64,000 bases of DNA from Trematomus loennbergii (lineage: Eukaryota; Chordata; Actinopteri; Perciformes; Nototheniidae), in contig JAAOOA010000028.1 in the NCBI GenBank assembly GCA_012861695.1, forward strand, positions 8,410,470 through 8,474,469. Reading direction: 5' to 3'. Both the position numbers and the translations under genes were made by a program. The notes beneath the pieces are model-generated. The model was given only the letters and a program-made list of their open reading frames with translations, made no database searches and was not told where the DNA came from. Shown here one piece after another: positions 1 to 30,028 of this stretch (positions within the stretch are counted from its first letter, which is position 1; every line of letters begins with the position of its first letter).

Positions 1-17200
<17,200 letters not shown>

Positions 17201-17204
17201 TTCA

Positions 17205-17780
17205 GTTTTAGCCATGCTAACCATATGGCAATGTTGGTCACCTTACCGCTTTGGTCCAGACTTAAATATCTCAACAATAATTTGATGGATTAACATGACA
17301 TTTCATACAGACATTCATCTTCCCCAGAAGACGAATCAAAAAAGCTTTTTCTCTAGCATCAGAACTCCGTTATCACTCATACCAAAATAGTAAATAAGCA
17401 AAAATGTTTATTTACAAATGTATGGTGCCCACATTATGCATTCTAAGGATTTTATTGATCCCCTGAATTTGAGTTGAAAATGCATGTCTCAAGCAATTTT
17501 ATAAATTGCCAAGAAATTAGCTTTTGATATTTCTGTGGCTTTCCCATACCTGTTTCTGTACCGTCGTCTTGTCTATAATCCTATTATAATGGTTTAACAA
17601 TTCATACATTTAAAATGAATGACAGTAGGCTATCCAGCATCGGCTGAACTTCTAGCGCATTACCGGCTTCACATCTTAACATCAGCATGCATTTTCCCTG
17701 TGAGCATGGTAGCATGACGACCTTAGAATTAAGCTCAAATTACCAACCTCAAATAGCTAGTATGGCTGCAGATGGTTGTA
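17205..17780 (+). repeat. decayed teleost interspersed repeat
   Basis: The stretch contains the phrases 'tttggtccagac', 'aaatatctcaacaa' and 'tttgatggattaacatgac', then 'catacagacattcat' and 'ccccagaagacgaatc'. Near the end come 'gtgagcatggtagcatgacg' and 'agctagtatggctgcaga'. From general knowledge of fish genomes, this ordered string belongs to a very common dispersed teleost repeat. The copy carries many substitutions, so it is old. The family name and exact ends cannot be given without a repeat library. Confidence 0.6.
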
Positions 17781-20700
17781 TTTCAGAGCAGTGGCAGGAG
17801 CATTCAGGAAAATGCATTCAATTTGAGTCTGCAGTTAAAGAGCACAGCAAATATTCATGAATTTGTTTCTCTCTTTTAAATGTGGGTCAACATTCTTCTT
17901 GAGTGACGGCTTGTGGTTTAACAAACTTTCTCAAAATGAGTAGCCAGTGTCTCAGCGTGTTTACATTGAGGTTCTGCAGCTCAGAGTCTAGTAAAGAGAG
18001 GATCTCCTGAGCCTTGTGTTTATTCTGTCTGTTTCCTGTGTGGCTGTTTGGGAGCCTGTGAGGGAAGACACACTGCAGTCGGAGACCAATCAAACATAAA
18101 CACAGAACAATGGATGATGGACGGAGGAGCTTTTTGTTCCAAAGACACAGTTTTAGGGTATAAGTTGGTGCCATTTAAGAACAACTTAAAGGTACCCAAT
18201 GTCCAAGTTGTTGAAGCATTCAGCATACACACTTAGGACATATCATTATACCTCCGATTCCTCCCGAAGATTTTATCTAATGAGCTCTGCCCTTTCCGGG
18301 TGAATTATAGCCATTAAGAAACGTGGTATTATCCCCCTAACAGGCATATCTGGAGTGAAAGTGACTTTCATGACACAGCTCTTTAACTCTCTGGGGTAAT
18401 TTCACTAAGTTGTATGTTTATCTTAACTAATAGGCCCCATGATGTTTGCCAACCAACCACAGCTGAAACACATTTGACCAACAGGCTCATGAGTTCGACC
18501 TGCTGAATGCCAAGCCAGTCTATCAGACTTTGATCCGCCAGCTATCAGGGAAACCTTGCTGCACTATCAAAGCACCATCCCTCCTTAGAGGAGACTTGTC
18601 TTTCTTATCAAAACAAGGACCCGGCCTCTGCCTCGCACAGCTAGAACCCAGCTCCTGGGTGGTCCTTGGGCTTAGCTGCGTAATAACAGTGCCTAGATGT
18701 TCCAAGAAGACGGGGAATACAGCGAGAATGCTTCATTTCAGCCAGATAGGAATCGCCTCATAACCTTGATTAGACTGATAAGGCAAGCTGGTGTAAAGCT
18801 TGGTTTCTCAAAATGGACTAAATTAAATGTTCGCAAGGCGGAGACATGTGAACCAAAAATGATTTTATGCATTATCAAGATTTAAGTGATTTCATAGGTA
18901 TACGTTTAATATCCCATGCATTTGTTCCATGCCCATATTTGAATGTGTGGACGTCTGTGTGAGGCACATCCTTGAGAGGTAATGGGGAGGAGCACAGTTA
19001 GTGAGAATAGGAGGATGTGCAAAAACAACATTGTGAGGTGCTATATGCTGTGTTCTCCTCTCTACTGTCCCATGTCCCCGACCCGGACCTGGACCCCGAT
19101 CTGGACTCTTTGCAGGAGTGAGAGAAGGGGATGTGGTCTGTTCTTGTCTACCCCGTTTCCTGCCTTCCACACCAGCTCTAATTAGAAATTTGGGTGGCCC
19201 TGTTTATTTACATGGTTGAAATGCGGCGAGGTTGTATTTATATTTTCATGGCGCGTTCTCAGCAGTGCTGCATTACATAGCCTTCCCCTGAGATCGCTGT
19301 GGGAGAGGGAGAGGAGTGTAGAGAAACCCAATGGTTGATGTGTGTGTGCAGGAGGGAAGACCAATGGAGGTTGTATGAGGTCTAATTTCCTTCATTGTGA
19401 ATCTGCACTGAATGATCTTTAAGGTAAGACCTTCAAATAATCTATGTTTCCTTTGTGGCTTAATTAGGTCTGTCTGTAGACTTAATGAAAAAGAAAAAGA
19501 CTTAAATAGTGATTAGTCATAACATAAACAACATACACAAACAGGAAAAGAAACGATAGAAAAGAATACGAAAAACACAAACAATATTTTAGATGAATTG
19601 AACAAATAATGAACTGTACTCTTAGCAAATCAGACGTCTCATTAAATGATAGGTTTACGCATTAGAGTGAAAGCAAGAATCTGGTCATCAACTAGGATTG
19701 AAGGATCAAAATGATTATACTGTATGTGACGTTGCATGTGTAGTTTAAAATAGGGGCATGCTCCTAGGGTTGTGCAAAACACTAAGGATTAGGAAAAAAA
19801 TACAAAGGGTAAGGATTTTGAAAATGTCACAATTGCAAGTATGCTATATATGTCAATGAAAACACTGTAGTTAAGTAAATTGAAGGAATTGTGTAAATTT
19901 CTAATCCGATAATGTGAGTTAAAGCGGTTGAACAATTACTCTATACAGGGCTTCAGTTTCGGAAACTACACACAGGCCCAAGCCCCTGGAACCCAGAGGT
20001 CTCTCAGGTCCCATATGTATACATGGATAAAAATGATCCTCAGATGAGCCATGTCAAAGTGGTGGCAGTGTGTGTTTATCTTTCAGACCGGGGCTGCTGA
20101 GTGGCGGAAGGCAGAGCTTTCTAGTCAAGCCGTGGCTGCAGAGAGCCTGGGCCTGACTCTGGATAAAGTAAACACATGAGCACACACACACACACACATA
20201 CACACTCACATACACACTCACATACACTCACAGGGCTCTCCCGTCCTCTCCCTGCATGTCAGCTGCAGACCACACACCCAGACCACACAGAGTCTGAGAA
20301 CAGTCCGAGTCACTCTCACGCAACACGGCCCACGAGCTGTCACTCTGACCACCTCTGTCTCTGTTTGTGTCACTTGATGCTCAAAGCAAAGTATTGGTGT
20401 TTAGAAAGACCAAAAGTCAAAGATGTGGAATCACATGCTTTTTTTAAATATGAAATTAGGACAACAAGAGAGCAGGATTGGGTAATGTGAATACAAATCA
20501 ATTGAGGGAATTCATTATACAATACGTTTGTGCACTGCATGTGTGAATGTGTTTGTTGGGGCAGCGGTGTTACAGAGAGATATGTCCCTGGGCCATTAAG
20601 AGCGATCAAAGGGTTTGTGAATGCACTGATTACTGCAATCCAACCTAAATGTGTAAACATCATGTTTTTCTTTCTTCTTTTCTCACTTTGCATACAGAAT

Positions 20701-23228
20701 TCATGCTGTATTTCCACAAAACTATACACACCAACCAGGGATACATCACTCCCTGCTGGTCATTTAATTTATTGCGTGCAGTCACTTTGTTGGTTGTTAA
20801 CCTTGAAGGAAATCTGCATTGCGCTAAAAAGAATGCTGCACTTCCTTCTTTGTCTGATGACATTAAGCGTGCCAGGTAGACACCATATTGTTCTGCTTAT
20901 CAAGCCTTATCTGTTTACATTCATGTCCAGAGTCATCTGAATGTTTCCCAGTACTTTGCTGCTCCTTATCCGACAACTGTTATTGCTTTCCTGCCATCGT
21001 AATGTATTGGGTCAAGTACATTGTTATCTGAAGAGTCTCAGATAAACACAGACATTTAAAAACAATTCAAGCTGATTTATTGATGCGATAAAGATTGTAT
21101 TTACTGCTGATGGGAAGCACTTCTCCTGCCTCATATGTCATATGGCCAGATATAATTATAATTAGTAATACTATGATAAAAAGATGGAGATTAATAATAA
21201 GTGTATTTACTCAGACACACCCACGTCAGTTTTTTTGTCTTTTGTTTAAAGTCCTAATAGTACAATCTGTCAACAACTTATCTTGGCAATTGTTCCCATC
21301 AGCCATGCCTATTGCTTTATAAGTAGACAGCATCAGCAGTGGGCCTGTAAGTGATGATTGGTAGATTTGCAGGATCAAAATTTGTTTAAAAAAAAAGGGA
21401 TATAGGGTCAACGCCCTTCTTACCACGAGGTCAACAAGCAGCATCAGCCAGAGTTAACTAGGGTTAAACAGGACTGTCATCAAATCCAGGGCAGAGGTCT
21501 GACCCTAAACAAACTGGGGTCATGGACTCTGAGTCTAGAATTACCACAGGTATGTTCTCAGGGATAAGGTTTTAAAAAGTGAAGGAGTGTAACCAGCAGG
21601 GGGAGCAGGTTTTAAATATTTTTGTTTTCAGTTTCCCCTGGACACTATTTTATATCTAACATTATATAATGACAGATACAAATTAGTATATAGTATTGCA
21701 TGACCACTGTAATACTACGACCTCTCATAGAACTGTATGTACAACACCTTCACAGTATTGTATTACCTGCAGCTTAGGGATAGAGTACACTTTTCAATCC
21801 CATTAAACATGACTTCAACTTTAATTGAGGATTTAGCAAGATATATCAGTTCCAACTTGTAATCCTTTAAAACAACAGAGAGTCAAATCAGACTCCTCAT
21901 CAAAGGTTAAATAATGCTTAGAAGTCTGAAGATGTATCACACATTTTCTACATCAGTCCTAAATTGTCTCATCTCGCCATAACTCTGATTCTGAGCTATT
22001 TGTTGATCTGTTCTACACTTACCAGCAGATGTCAGCAAAAGATTGCTCCAGTTTTATTGTGATACACCCCCATTTCTTTATTGCCTCGGAGCATTGATGT
22101 CAGATGAAATAAACATACAATAAATGCACAAACCTACTAAATGCTTCCTGAATATGTAGCTCAAAATTCAAATTCAAAACAGAATCATACTAATGTATTA
22201 GTATCAACAACTAATACAGTTAACATGATAATGCCGCTATATCGTATTATTAGCAGTGAAACACCCAAAACATATGATCCATGGATAGGAAAAGTAGCAA
22301 TAAAATAATACAAAACATTTACACATGAAATAAACACTGTTTTTTGTGAAGATATATTTTGGCGCTTTTTTTAAGGTGGAAAAAATAGGCATAAAGATCA
22401 ACGCAGTATAATTGTGTATGATGTATCACCAGTTGTCTAAACAGATTAAGCAGCTGTCTGGTTAAATTGTGAAAATGTTGCATTCATGGTAGTTTCATTT
22501 CTCCGTAATAACCTTATTTTTGTGAACTTTGGGGCATCAGTTGACTAAGATGTCTGCTGTCCGATGTCGCTTGGAGTAACGGCTCATTCGGGCGGAAAAA
22601 CTTAAGCCTGACTACAAATGATGTGGCTTCCTGCAGAGGGGGAAACACCATGGTAAAAGTGTGAATGTGCTTTTTTTGTCTTTTTTCTCTCATCCTCCAC
22701 CCCTTTGTTTGAAAATCAGAAGAGATTTTAAAGATAATACATGAAAGAAGACATGAGTAGTAGACAATTCATCATTTTATTTCAAAATATACCTATACTC
22801 CTTTTTCATTGTGATTTTTCAGATACTTTGTACAAAAAGCTCTAACAATTTCTTTATTATGCACTTTTTGTGTGATTTCCTGTGTAGCTTGTCCTGAATG
22901 TTTTACTTGAACTGTTAAGTGTGACGTGTAATGGGTGTGCATGACCGTGCTAGTCACTGATGTTGTAGGTGGGGGAGTCACATGTTTTTATCCTGAGTCC
23001 ATAAATGTCAATTCCTGATAACAGTAATAGTGCAACTGTGTGACACACACATGAGTCCACCTACACACATGCACACACATTGCCCTTTACGACACACACC
23101 TGAACACACACTATTACAACATTACACTGTACATGGAGCTGGTAACAATGTTACTATTACAATTTGATTTTAAATTGGTTAAGTAATAGTTAACATGTCA
23201 ACCAGGACAGAATCTAACTGCCTGTGAT
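17781..23228. other. gene-free stretch with several GC-richer blocks
   Basis: No gene was recognised. The GC-richer unique blocks at about 17,880-18,230, 18,480-18,840, 19,060-19,350, 20,090-20,350 and 22,500-22,660 stand out from the AT-rich background. Short imperfect CA/CT simple repeats occur at about 20,180-20,235 and 23,040-23,105. A 136-codon frame at 20,530-20,940 has no protein-like features and is treated as chance. Confidence 0.5.
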
Positions 23229-23312
23229 GTTTTTATTTTTTTATTTATTTTTTAACCTTTATTTATCCAGATTGTCCCTTGAGATCATAATCTCTTTTTG
23301 AGGGGGAAAGTG
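23229..23312 (-). mobile_element. 3' tail fragment of an L2-like LINE
   Basis: Read on the minus strand, this ends in 'ggataaataaaggttaaaa' followed by A/T-rich short repeats. It is preceded by 'gagattatgatctcaaggg'. The same tail type, a 'tggttaaataaaggtta' end, occurs at 49,433-49,470 in this window. It is characteristic of common non-LTR (L2-type) retrotransposon 3' ends in fish. Only the extreme 3' end is present, as expected for 5'-truncated LINE insertions. Confidence 0.5.
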
Positions 23313-23764
23313 ATTTATGGTTTAGGCAAACACTCACAAAAGGAAAAACATTCCCGCCTGTGATTTTGGTCAGACTTTTGCCATTGTGAAAGTGATGTGG
23401 TTTAAGTGTGAAGGAAGTATATGTAGAGATCGAAACTCTGGCCCACAGAAGAAAAACATTACAAAACATTATCCTATACTGCTGCAACATCAGCCTTCAG
23501 GACTTAAAACACTAAAGGGAATTGCATTATTCTCACTATTGGATGTTTACGTCCTATGATAAATACACAATCCTCCATAGGTTGTTAGGATCTGAAAATA
23601 GCTTTTGTTTGGACCAGTTACCTCCAGTGTGAGAAGTCCAACAGTACCCGCAGGCATGGGAACCAGAGAGCTCTTCTCTGGCTGAACTTGCACACACACC
23701 ACAAAGGTAGTTTTTCTTCCCATTTGTGAGGCCTTAAGTTTCAGGTCAAGAGGAACAGGTACAG

Positions 23765-24817
23765 TTTATTGCAAGTTACAGGATGAGTGTGATGTTTCCA
23801 GTCAATCACCTTCAGTCCAGTCAGGTCAAGGCCACCCACTCTCTCTGAGGAGAAGGACCTTGAGGCCCAAGCGGTTCTCTGGTTGTGTTCGGTAAGCCAG
23901 TGGTCACTTAACCTTTATTTTTTAGCTTTTGAGAGGTTTGCGTAAGTGTTTAGTCAACATGTGGTTTTCAAAGAAGATTGTTTCAGACACCTTTTTTGCA
24001 GTATTTCACAAGATAAAGCAAGAAAAAAATCAATGAATAGAGAAAAATGAATAGCCATGATTTTATGCAGAAAAATAGAAAAACCCGTTGTGACCCGTTG
24101 TAGATGTTCAGTTTGATTTAATTTAACAAAATCAGATATCTTTAAAAAGTGGCCCAGATTCAGATTCAGCAGAAGTTGCAGTAGCTTCACTAGTAGCTTC
24201 CTCTACTACACCACCAGAACAGCGATAACATCATTTTTTTTAATCAAACTTCTTCTTTTCTTTACAATGAACCAAGACTCCAGGTTAACCAAGGACCAAG
24301 CAATTATATTGTTGACTTTTCACTTGCTCACTCAAGTAAATCGTACAGCAAGCACTGTATGTGATAAAAGTTTTGAATCAGAGAAAGAGCTGTGTCGACT
24401 AAGTTTAAAAGGCAGAGTTTGTGATTGTGCCACTTAAGACTTAAGTGTGTGAGAGCAACAAACACATTGTCAAACCTGTGAAGATGCAATAAATATTCAT
24501 TCATGCTCTGCTGTGTCCCTTTGACATATCAGTGTTTGTCTTAGGGGCCATTCTTCCTGTGCACCTGTGCTAGTACTTCCTGTCTCAGTCGCCCTTCGCT
24601 CCCCTCATCCCCCCCACCCTCAAACCGCATCCTTCTCACTGTCACAATAATACTTGTAGAATGAAAAAAAGCCAGTACTACACAGTCACAGACATAGAGG
24701 CTACGAAGCTAGGTGTGCAAGTGAAAACAACAGGGTCTTCCCCATCTTTACCCCTCAGTACAATGCCAGCTTCTACTATCTACAGAGAAATGGTAAACTA
24801 TACATTCACAGTTAAGC

Positions 24818-24909
<92 letters not shown>

Positions 24910-24912
24910 TTG
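23765..24912 (-). other. irf4: probable irf4 3' UTR
   Basis: This is the stretch directly downstream of the irf4 stop at 24,913. On the minus strand an AATAAA hexamer lies at about 23,767-23,772, which gives one plausible poly(A) site. Mammalian IRF4 also has a long 3' UTR. The far end is inference, because other TTTATT (minus-strand AATAAA) hexamers exist in this AT-rich DNA. Confidence 0.35.
24820..24908. repeat. (GT)n microsatellite in irf4 3' UTR
   Basis: A pure GT run of about 44 units, reading as (CA)n on the irf4 sense strand. It begins only about 5 nt after the TAA at 24,913-24,915. If transcribed, it would place a long CA array at the very start of the 3' UTR. Confidence 0.97.
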
Positions 24913-27900
24913 TTACTCCTGAATATGCTGTAGGGGTCTCTGGGAAGGATAGTCGACGGTTAGAGATGCATTCTGTTCCTGGATGTGATCAAAAGCCCGC
25001 AGGTAGTGGCCATTGTTCTGCTGGGTAATAGTGCACCAGTTTTTTGGCAAACACTGGCTCCACCTAAAATAAAACAAGGTATGTGTATGACATATATGTG
25101 ACTGCATTTAGCAACTGCCTCTTTAGTCGTACAGTATGGCAAAAAATAACTGAATTACTTACGTCATTTCATATTGATGTTATTTTCAATTAAAGCAAGT
25201 GGAAACTGTTAAAGGTAGGGTAGGTAAGTTTGAGAAACCGGCTCGAGATCGCTAGAATTTGAAAATCCACAACCGGAGAAAATCTGCCACTTCCTTATAG
25301 AGCCCCTCCTCCAACACACACGAACGCGCACAAGACCAATGAGGGCACGAGATAAGTTTGTGCACAGATGGAAGGCTGACAGGCAGGTAGGCCATCCAGT
25401 TATTTTAGCCGGGCCGGCTAAAATGATTGGTCGTACTTTTTACAGTATTACGGCTTCCACAGATTAAATTTTTTTATGGATTTTTTGTCAAAGCACTTAA
25501 CATATTCATTGCTATCGGGATGTTAAGAGCATTCCATGGAATATAACAAAAAGTGTATCTCGAGCCGGTTTCTCAAACTTACCTACCTTTAAGGACATTT
25601 TAGTTTCTGCTAAGGCTAGCCATGCTATCTCACAGCTAGCACATTAGTGCTTCATGTCAGGCTCACCCTCAGGTGTTCTTTTTACAATAATGACCGCCTC
25701 GCTGCACATTATCCCTATTTGGCACACATTTAAAAAGGTGTTTTCACAAACATTACACAAGTTACTAAACAAAAGGTCAAATTCAAGTACACTTAAAATG
25801 TACTGGAATGTTGTGTTAGTAAGAGAATACTGAGGTCTGTCATTCCATAAAATAGCCTCACTAATGCAAACTACCTAAAACCAATTATGGAATAGCCATT
25901 ATTAATAATAACAACACTAATTAAAAGCTACCATGCTTTAAATAAATGCTTTCAATTACAAGGTAAGGCTCTGCAGTTTATGGTTACCTGTGCTGTGATC
26001 ATCTTCCTCTGGCGCTGTGGGTCGGGGTACTCGTCTCCAAAACATAACACCACCTGATATCTTGGTACATGTCGGCCATTATGAGCAAAATCTTGGAGCT
26101 CTGAAAGAAACAGAGCAATGAATGAGTGCTTTTAAAACAAAAACACACTCCAGGACTTCACATTAAAAATAACAGTAAATTAAGAATTAAAATCCCCAAA
26201 TTGCAGCACACTTTCCCTTATCATGGTGATTTATCTGGAAACTACTGATGTGGATGATGGAAATTTCCTTGTGAAATGTCACACAAAATACTATTTTGTC
26301 ACAGAGTGTGGTGGACCACAGGAGGTGGGTGGGGACTCCACACAGTTTGGCCCCCTGTAAAGAATGTGACTTGATCATTTAGTGCTACTTCTGTGGGACT
26401 TACCCAGTGTAAGAACCTGCGACCTCTCCCTTATTATTTTATCATTCACAACACAGCAATCTTCAACATGACCACAACCATCATAATACTGTAAATGTTG
26501 AAGTTAAACTAGCAGTAAATGACAAATCCATAAACCCTGTTTCTAAATAGCATCTAGTCCAGTGGATAACAAATACATTTATTGAATACCTGTACTGAAA
26601 ATACATTTAATTAATTGATGTACTTTAGTAGAATTTTAAATCACTTATGTGTTACTAGAATCCCTTTATTGAGGAAATCTTTGCTTTTTAGTGTATTTAT
26701 CAGACAGCTTAAGTTACAACTGTACATATTCAAATGTTATATACACAACATTTGATCATGGAATTAAACATGGCTGTAAAATCAAACTACCTAACTGTAT
26801 ATAAAGTACTTTAAATTGCTGCTTACATGGTAATACTTTTTAATTTAAAATATTTCTTCAGAGGAGAAGACATACATTTAATAAAATAAGATCAGATCAA
26901 CTTTAGGAACAATTACAAATATAAGACTATTATTTACAATTTTAATTGTATTATATTTATATTTTCAATGGATAGAGGCTGTCATATGATGCTTCCTTTG
27001 AGGAGAATGTGGTGTCAGGCTAGTCAAAAGAACCCTTTATACAAAATTCGGAACAAAATGAGTGCTTACCAATGAGAAATTGCTGGGTGTCAAACAGTTT
27101 GCATGGCTGCTCCTTCTCCAGCTTGTTGGGTTTATCCATATATGGAGCCATGGGTCCCTCCCAGTACACTCGTCCCTGGCAGAGGCGATTAGCATATAAC
27201 CCATCAGCCGTCATCCACAAAAGCACACCCTTCTCCAGTACGATAGGAAGCATGTCAGCCCCCTGCCTCTGAGACTCGGGGTACGGGAATGGAAAGAGGA
27301 TGGTTTCCGCCCCGCTGTGAAGCTTGTCCTCTGAGCTTGGGGATGAAGAGGAGGAAGATGACGGAGAGGAGGAGGAAGAAGAGGTGATCCGACATCCTTC
27401 TGGGCTGGTGGTGGTAACCTCCTTCACCATAGACTCTCTGTAGTATAAGGACACATGCAGGCTGAAATCTGGAAGAAAGAGAGGAGAGTTAAATCAACTC
27501 ACAGCCTGAACATATTGGGGGCCTGAAATGTCAAGCATAAATACAACTGTTTTCTCAGTATTGTTGGCATGCAGAGAACCACTCACTTCTCTATTATAAT
27601 TACAATAATATTTTCACCCCTTTCAAGAAAATAAAAACTATTCACTATCATGAATTTAGAATGGGGAAGTAAGAACGGATTTAACAATGTTTTTGAGTTT
27701 TTTCTTCTTCTGTAAATGCAAATATCTTTTAAATAGTAAACAAGCTCATGGGTAAATGTCTTTCTGAATACGTCCACACATATACTGTATGTTAAATGAG
27801 TGCAGGATGATTCATACCTGTTATAGTATTACTTTGGTCGAATGAATACACAGGCAGTTGAGAGTCTGACAGGTAGGTGTGGAAGGAGAGCTGGAAACCT

Positions 27901-30028
27901 GTGCAGTATAAACAAAAAAACAATGGTCATAATTAGAGTAGTAGTTGTCAACAGCTACTGCGACACTTATTTGCAGGAATGAAGGTCTTATTTAATCGCA
28001 GACATTTTAAAACACTGGATTACCTACAAGTCACTAATAAAACCTTTTTACCTGTTAAAGTTGCAGTTAAGAGATGGATACGAGCATCACACAATGATAT
28101 AAATAGGTAAGATTACACACTTTCTTTACATTTTGCATCAGTAAACTTTATTCTATGTCAGACTGCCAGTTTTATAAAATAAAAGCATTACACAATGTTA
28201 GATATAGGTGTCTTGTACACCAAATGAAATTTAAGAAAGGAATTGCACCACATCTGCTAGTCATTAGAGTCACACTCACATAGATGGTCAACAATTCCAT
28301 CTATATATTCTGTAGTTTTATAATCCTGGCCACATCATACCATTTTCTGTGTGTGACCCCGGCCACGCCCGGCTAAACGCTGACGGGTAGTGGCTCGAAC
28401 CATACTGCAGCTCTGCATGTGGCCCGTGATGATGTGGAGGAGGAAGAGGTTGTTGTTCTGGGGGTGAGTAATCCCTCCAGTCCCTTCTCTCCTGAGAAGC
28501 CATATAACCAGATACCTGAGAAGGAACCACATGGACGGTCACTCCGGAAAGACTTTATTAAACCAAGACATTTGCAATCAGAACACTGAAGATTAATTGT
28601 ATGTGCATGGACCAGTCTATAGCATGCAGAAGCCACAAAACAATCTGCTGACCTGGTTCTGCAGAGACGTATATGGAGGAACATAGCCAAGGGAATTTGC
28701 ATGTGATGGTGTCTCCTCCATACTCATCTTCATACCTGTTGATGTACAAAAGCAGTAAAAAGAAATCTGATAATTGGTCCTCAATATTTGCTACGAAAGC
28801 AGTGCTTCTACCATCCTCCAAAAAAAAGAAGTACTAACATATTTGACAATTATCAAGGATCATAACACAGTTTTATATTAAAAAATATGTATATAGTATA
28901 TATGATGCTTAGAGCACTTGTGAGGTCCTGTATTTTCATTTAAGTAATTGCAACTGACAACTGACTAAATCCTGTTGATTTCGATTTCTAGCTCAGAGAG
29001 CAAGAACTGCTCGGGTGTGACAAAAACTGTTGTATGATGGCAGACACTTGGTTATGCAAGGCTGGAGGTCGCCTGGTTGTGTTATGTGCACCCTGCGCTT
29101 AGTAACCGAAGCCCTCTAAAAAAAGCACTACGGCCTCTTTGGTACATGCTTTGGCTTCCTTTGTGCTTCCTGCCTCATCAGACACAACTGCAGAGGTGCA
29201 TATGTGAAATGTGGCCAATAGTATGTGAATAAAGTTAGATGCTATGTGAAATGCAGGAGTGTCGTGTAATGTAATCAAACGAACCATAGCTATGGAACAG
29301 CTTTACATTTTACAGTCTGTTATCAAATTCTAAGCATAAACTATTTTACTTATCTTGAAACATCTGTCACCACATGCATTGGTGGCTGAGTGTGTTTCTC
29401 ACAAACTATACTATATGTTAGATAGATGATGTCTGCATACACGTACCTCTTTTGGCTGCCTCTGGTATTATTCTGTAGACTTTATAGGGGTCTGTGATGT
29501 CCAGTTGGCTTCTTTGCACTAACTCATCAAAGTCATTGCTTTTATTAAGAGCACAGCGTAGTCTTGTTTTCCATGTGGGGGGGTCTGGCTTGTCGACTCC
29601 TTCCTTATATTTTCCCTTAAACAATGCCCATGCCTGAAACAATCATTTAGCAGATTAGCATTAATATACATTACCTCTTCTAACATAGACATGACTGAAG
29701 TACCAACTCTTTTTTAAGTTGGCCTTCTGACGAATAGTTTTTTGCATTAACACTTCAACAAAATCTATATATGTGTATAACAGTTGGAGGCATCAGGTGC
29801 AGTGTGAGAGGAAAGGTAGGATGGTCTGACCTTGAAGAGAGCAGCATCCTCGTCTCTGTTATAGTCTTGTTTTCCTGCATGTTTCCACGGAATCCTAAAT
29901 ATACTTTTTTCCTCATTTTCCCAGACCAGGCCACCATAGAGTCTGCTGTTAATCTGATCTATCAGCCACTGTCTCAGTTTGCCGTTGCCACAGCTGACTG
30001 TCAAGCCACTGTCCTCGTCCAGGTTCAT
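24913..30028 (-). CDS. irf4: interferon regulatory factor 4 (last exon frameshifted)
   Basis: IRF4 is a lymphoid and melanocyte transcription factor that binds ISRE and ETS-IRF composite sites with PU.1 or BATF partners. Coding exons (minus strand): 30028-29831, 29633-29447, 28735-28653, 28515-28341, 27898-27818, 27468-27070, 26100-25988, and a last exon from 25063. All junctions have GT-AG signals and phases agree. Residues 1-130 form the IRF DNA-binding domain, nearly identical to mammalian IRF4, with the tryptophan repeat at W21, W36, W48, W68 and W87. Exon 27468-27070 starts the IRF-association domain (SLYYRES...SPEGCRI, KPNKLEKEQPCKLFDTQQF). It also carries a fish-type poly-Ser insert. 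Exon 26100-25988 encodes VVLCFGDEYPDPQRQR. In the last exon the spliced frame hits TGA at 24,991-24,989 after 24 residues (436 aa). The IRF4-like C-terminus (QQNNGHYLRAFDHIQEQ, to a stop at 24,913) lies in another frame, one base away. A full-length protein would be about 461 aa (human 451). IRF8, the nearest relative, is a poorer match. The irf4a/irf4b paralogue is undetermined. Confidence 0.93.
25209..25592. mobile_element. TTAA-flanked TIR element (MITE) in last irf4 intron
   Basis: Terminal inverted repeats of over 30 bp bound a 376-bp unit at 25,213-25,588. The left end begins AGGTAGGGTAGGTAAG and continues TTTGAGAAACCGGCTCGAGAT. The right end is its inverse, but lacks a 5-base duplication in the outer part. 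TTAA sits immediately outside both ends (25,209-25,212 and 25,589-25,592), the target duplication typical of piggyBac-type elements. There is no transposase frame, so it is a non-autonomous element. It lies between irf4 exons 8 and 9. Confidence 0.8.

Noticed and set aside
20530..20940. 136-codon plus-strand open frame in the gene-poor flank
   Set aside because: Composition is not protein-like and there is no homology I recognise. There is no splice context, and competing frames overlap on both strands. Chance is the best explanation.
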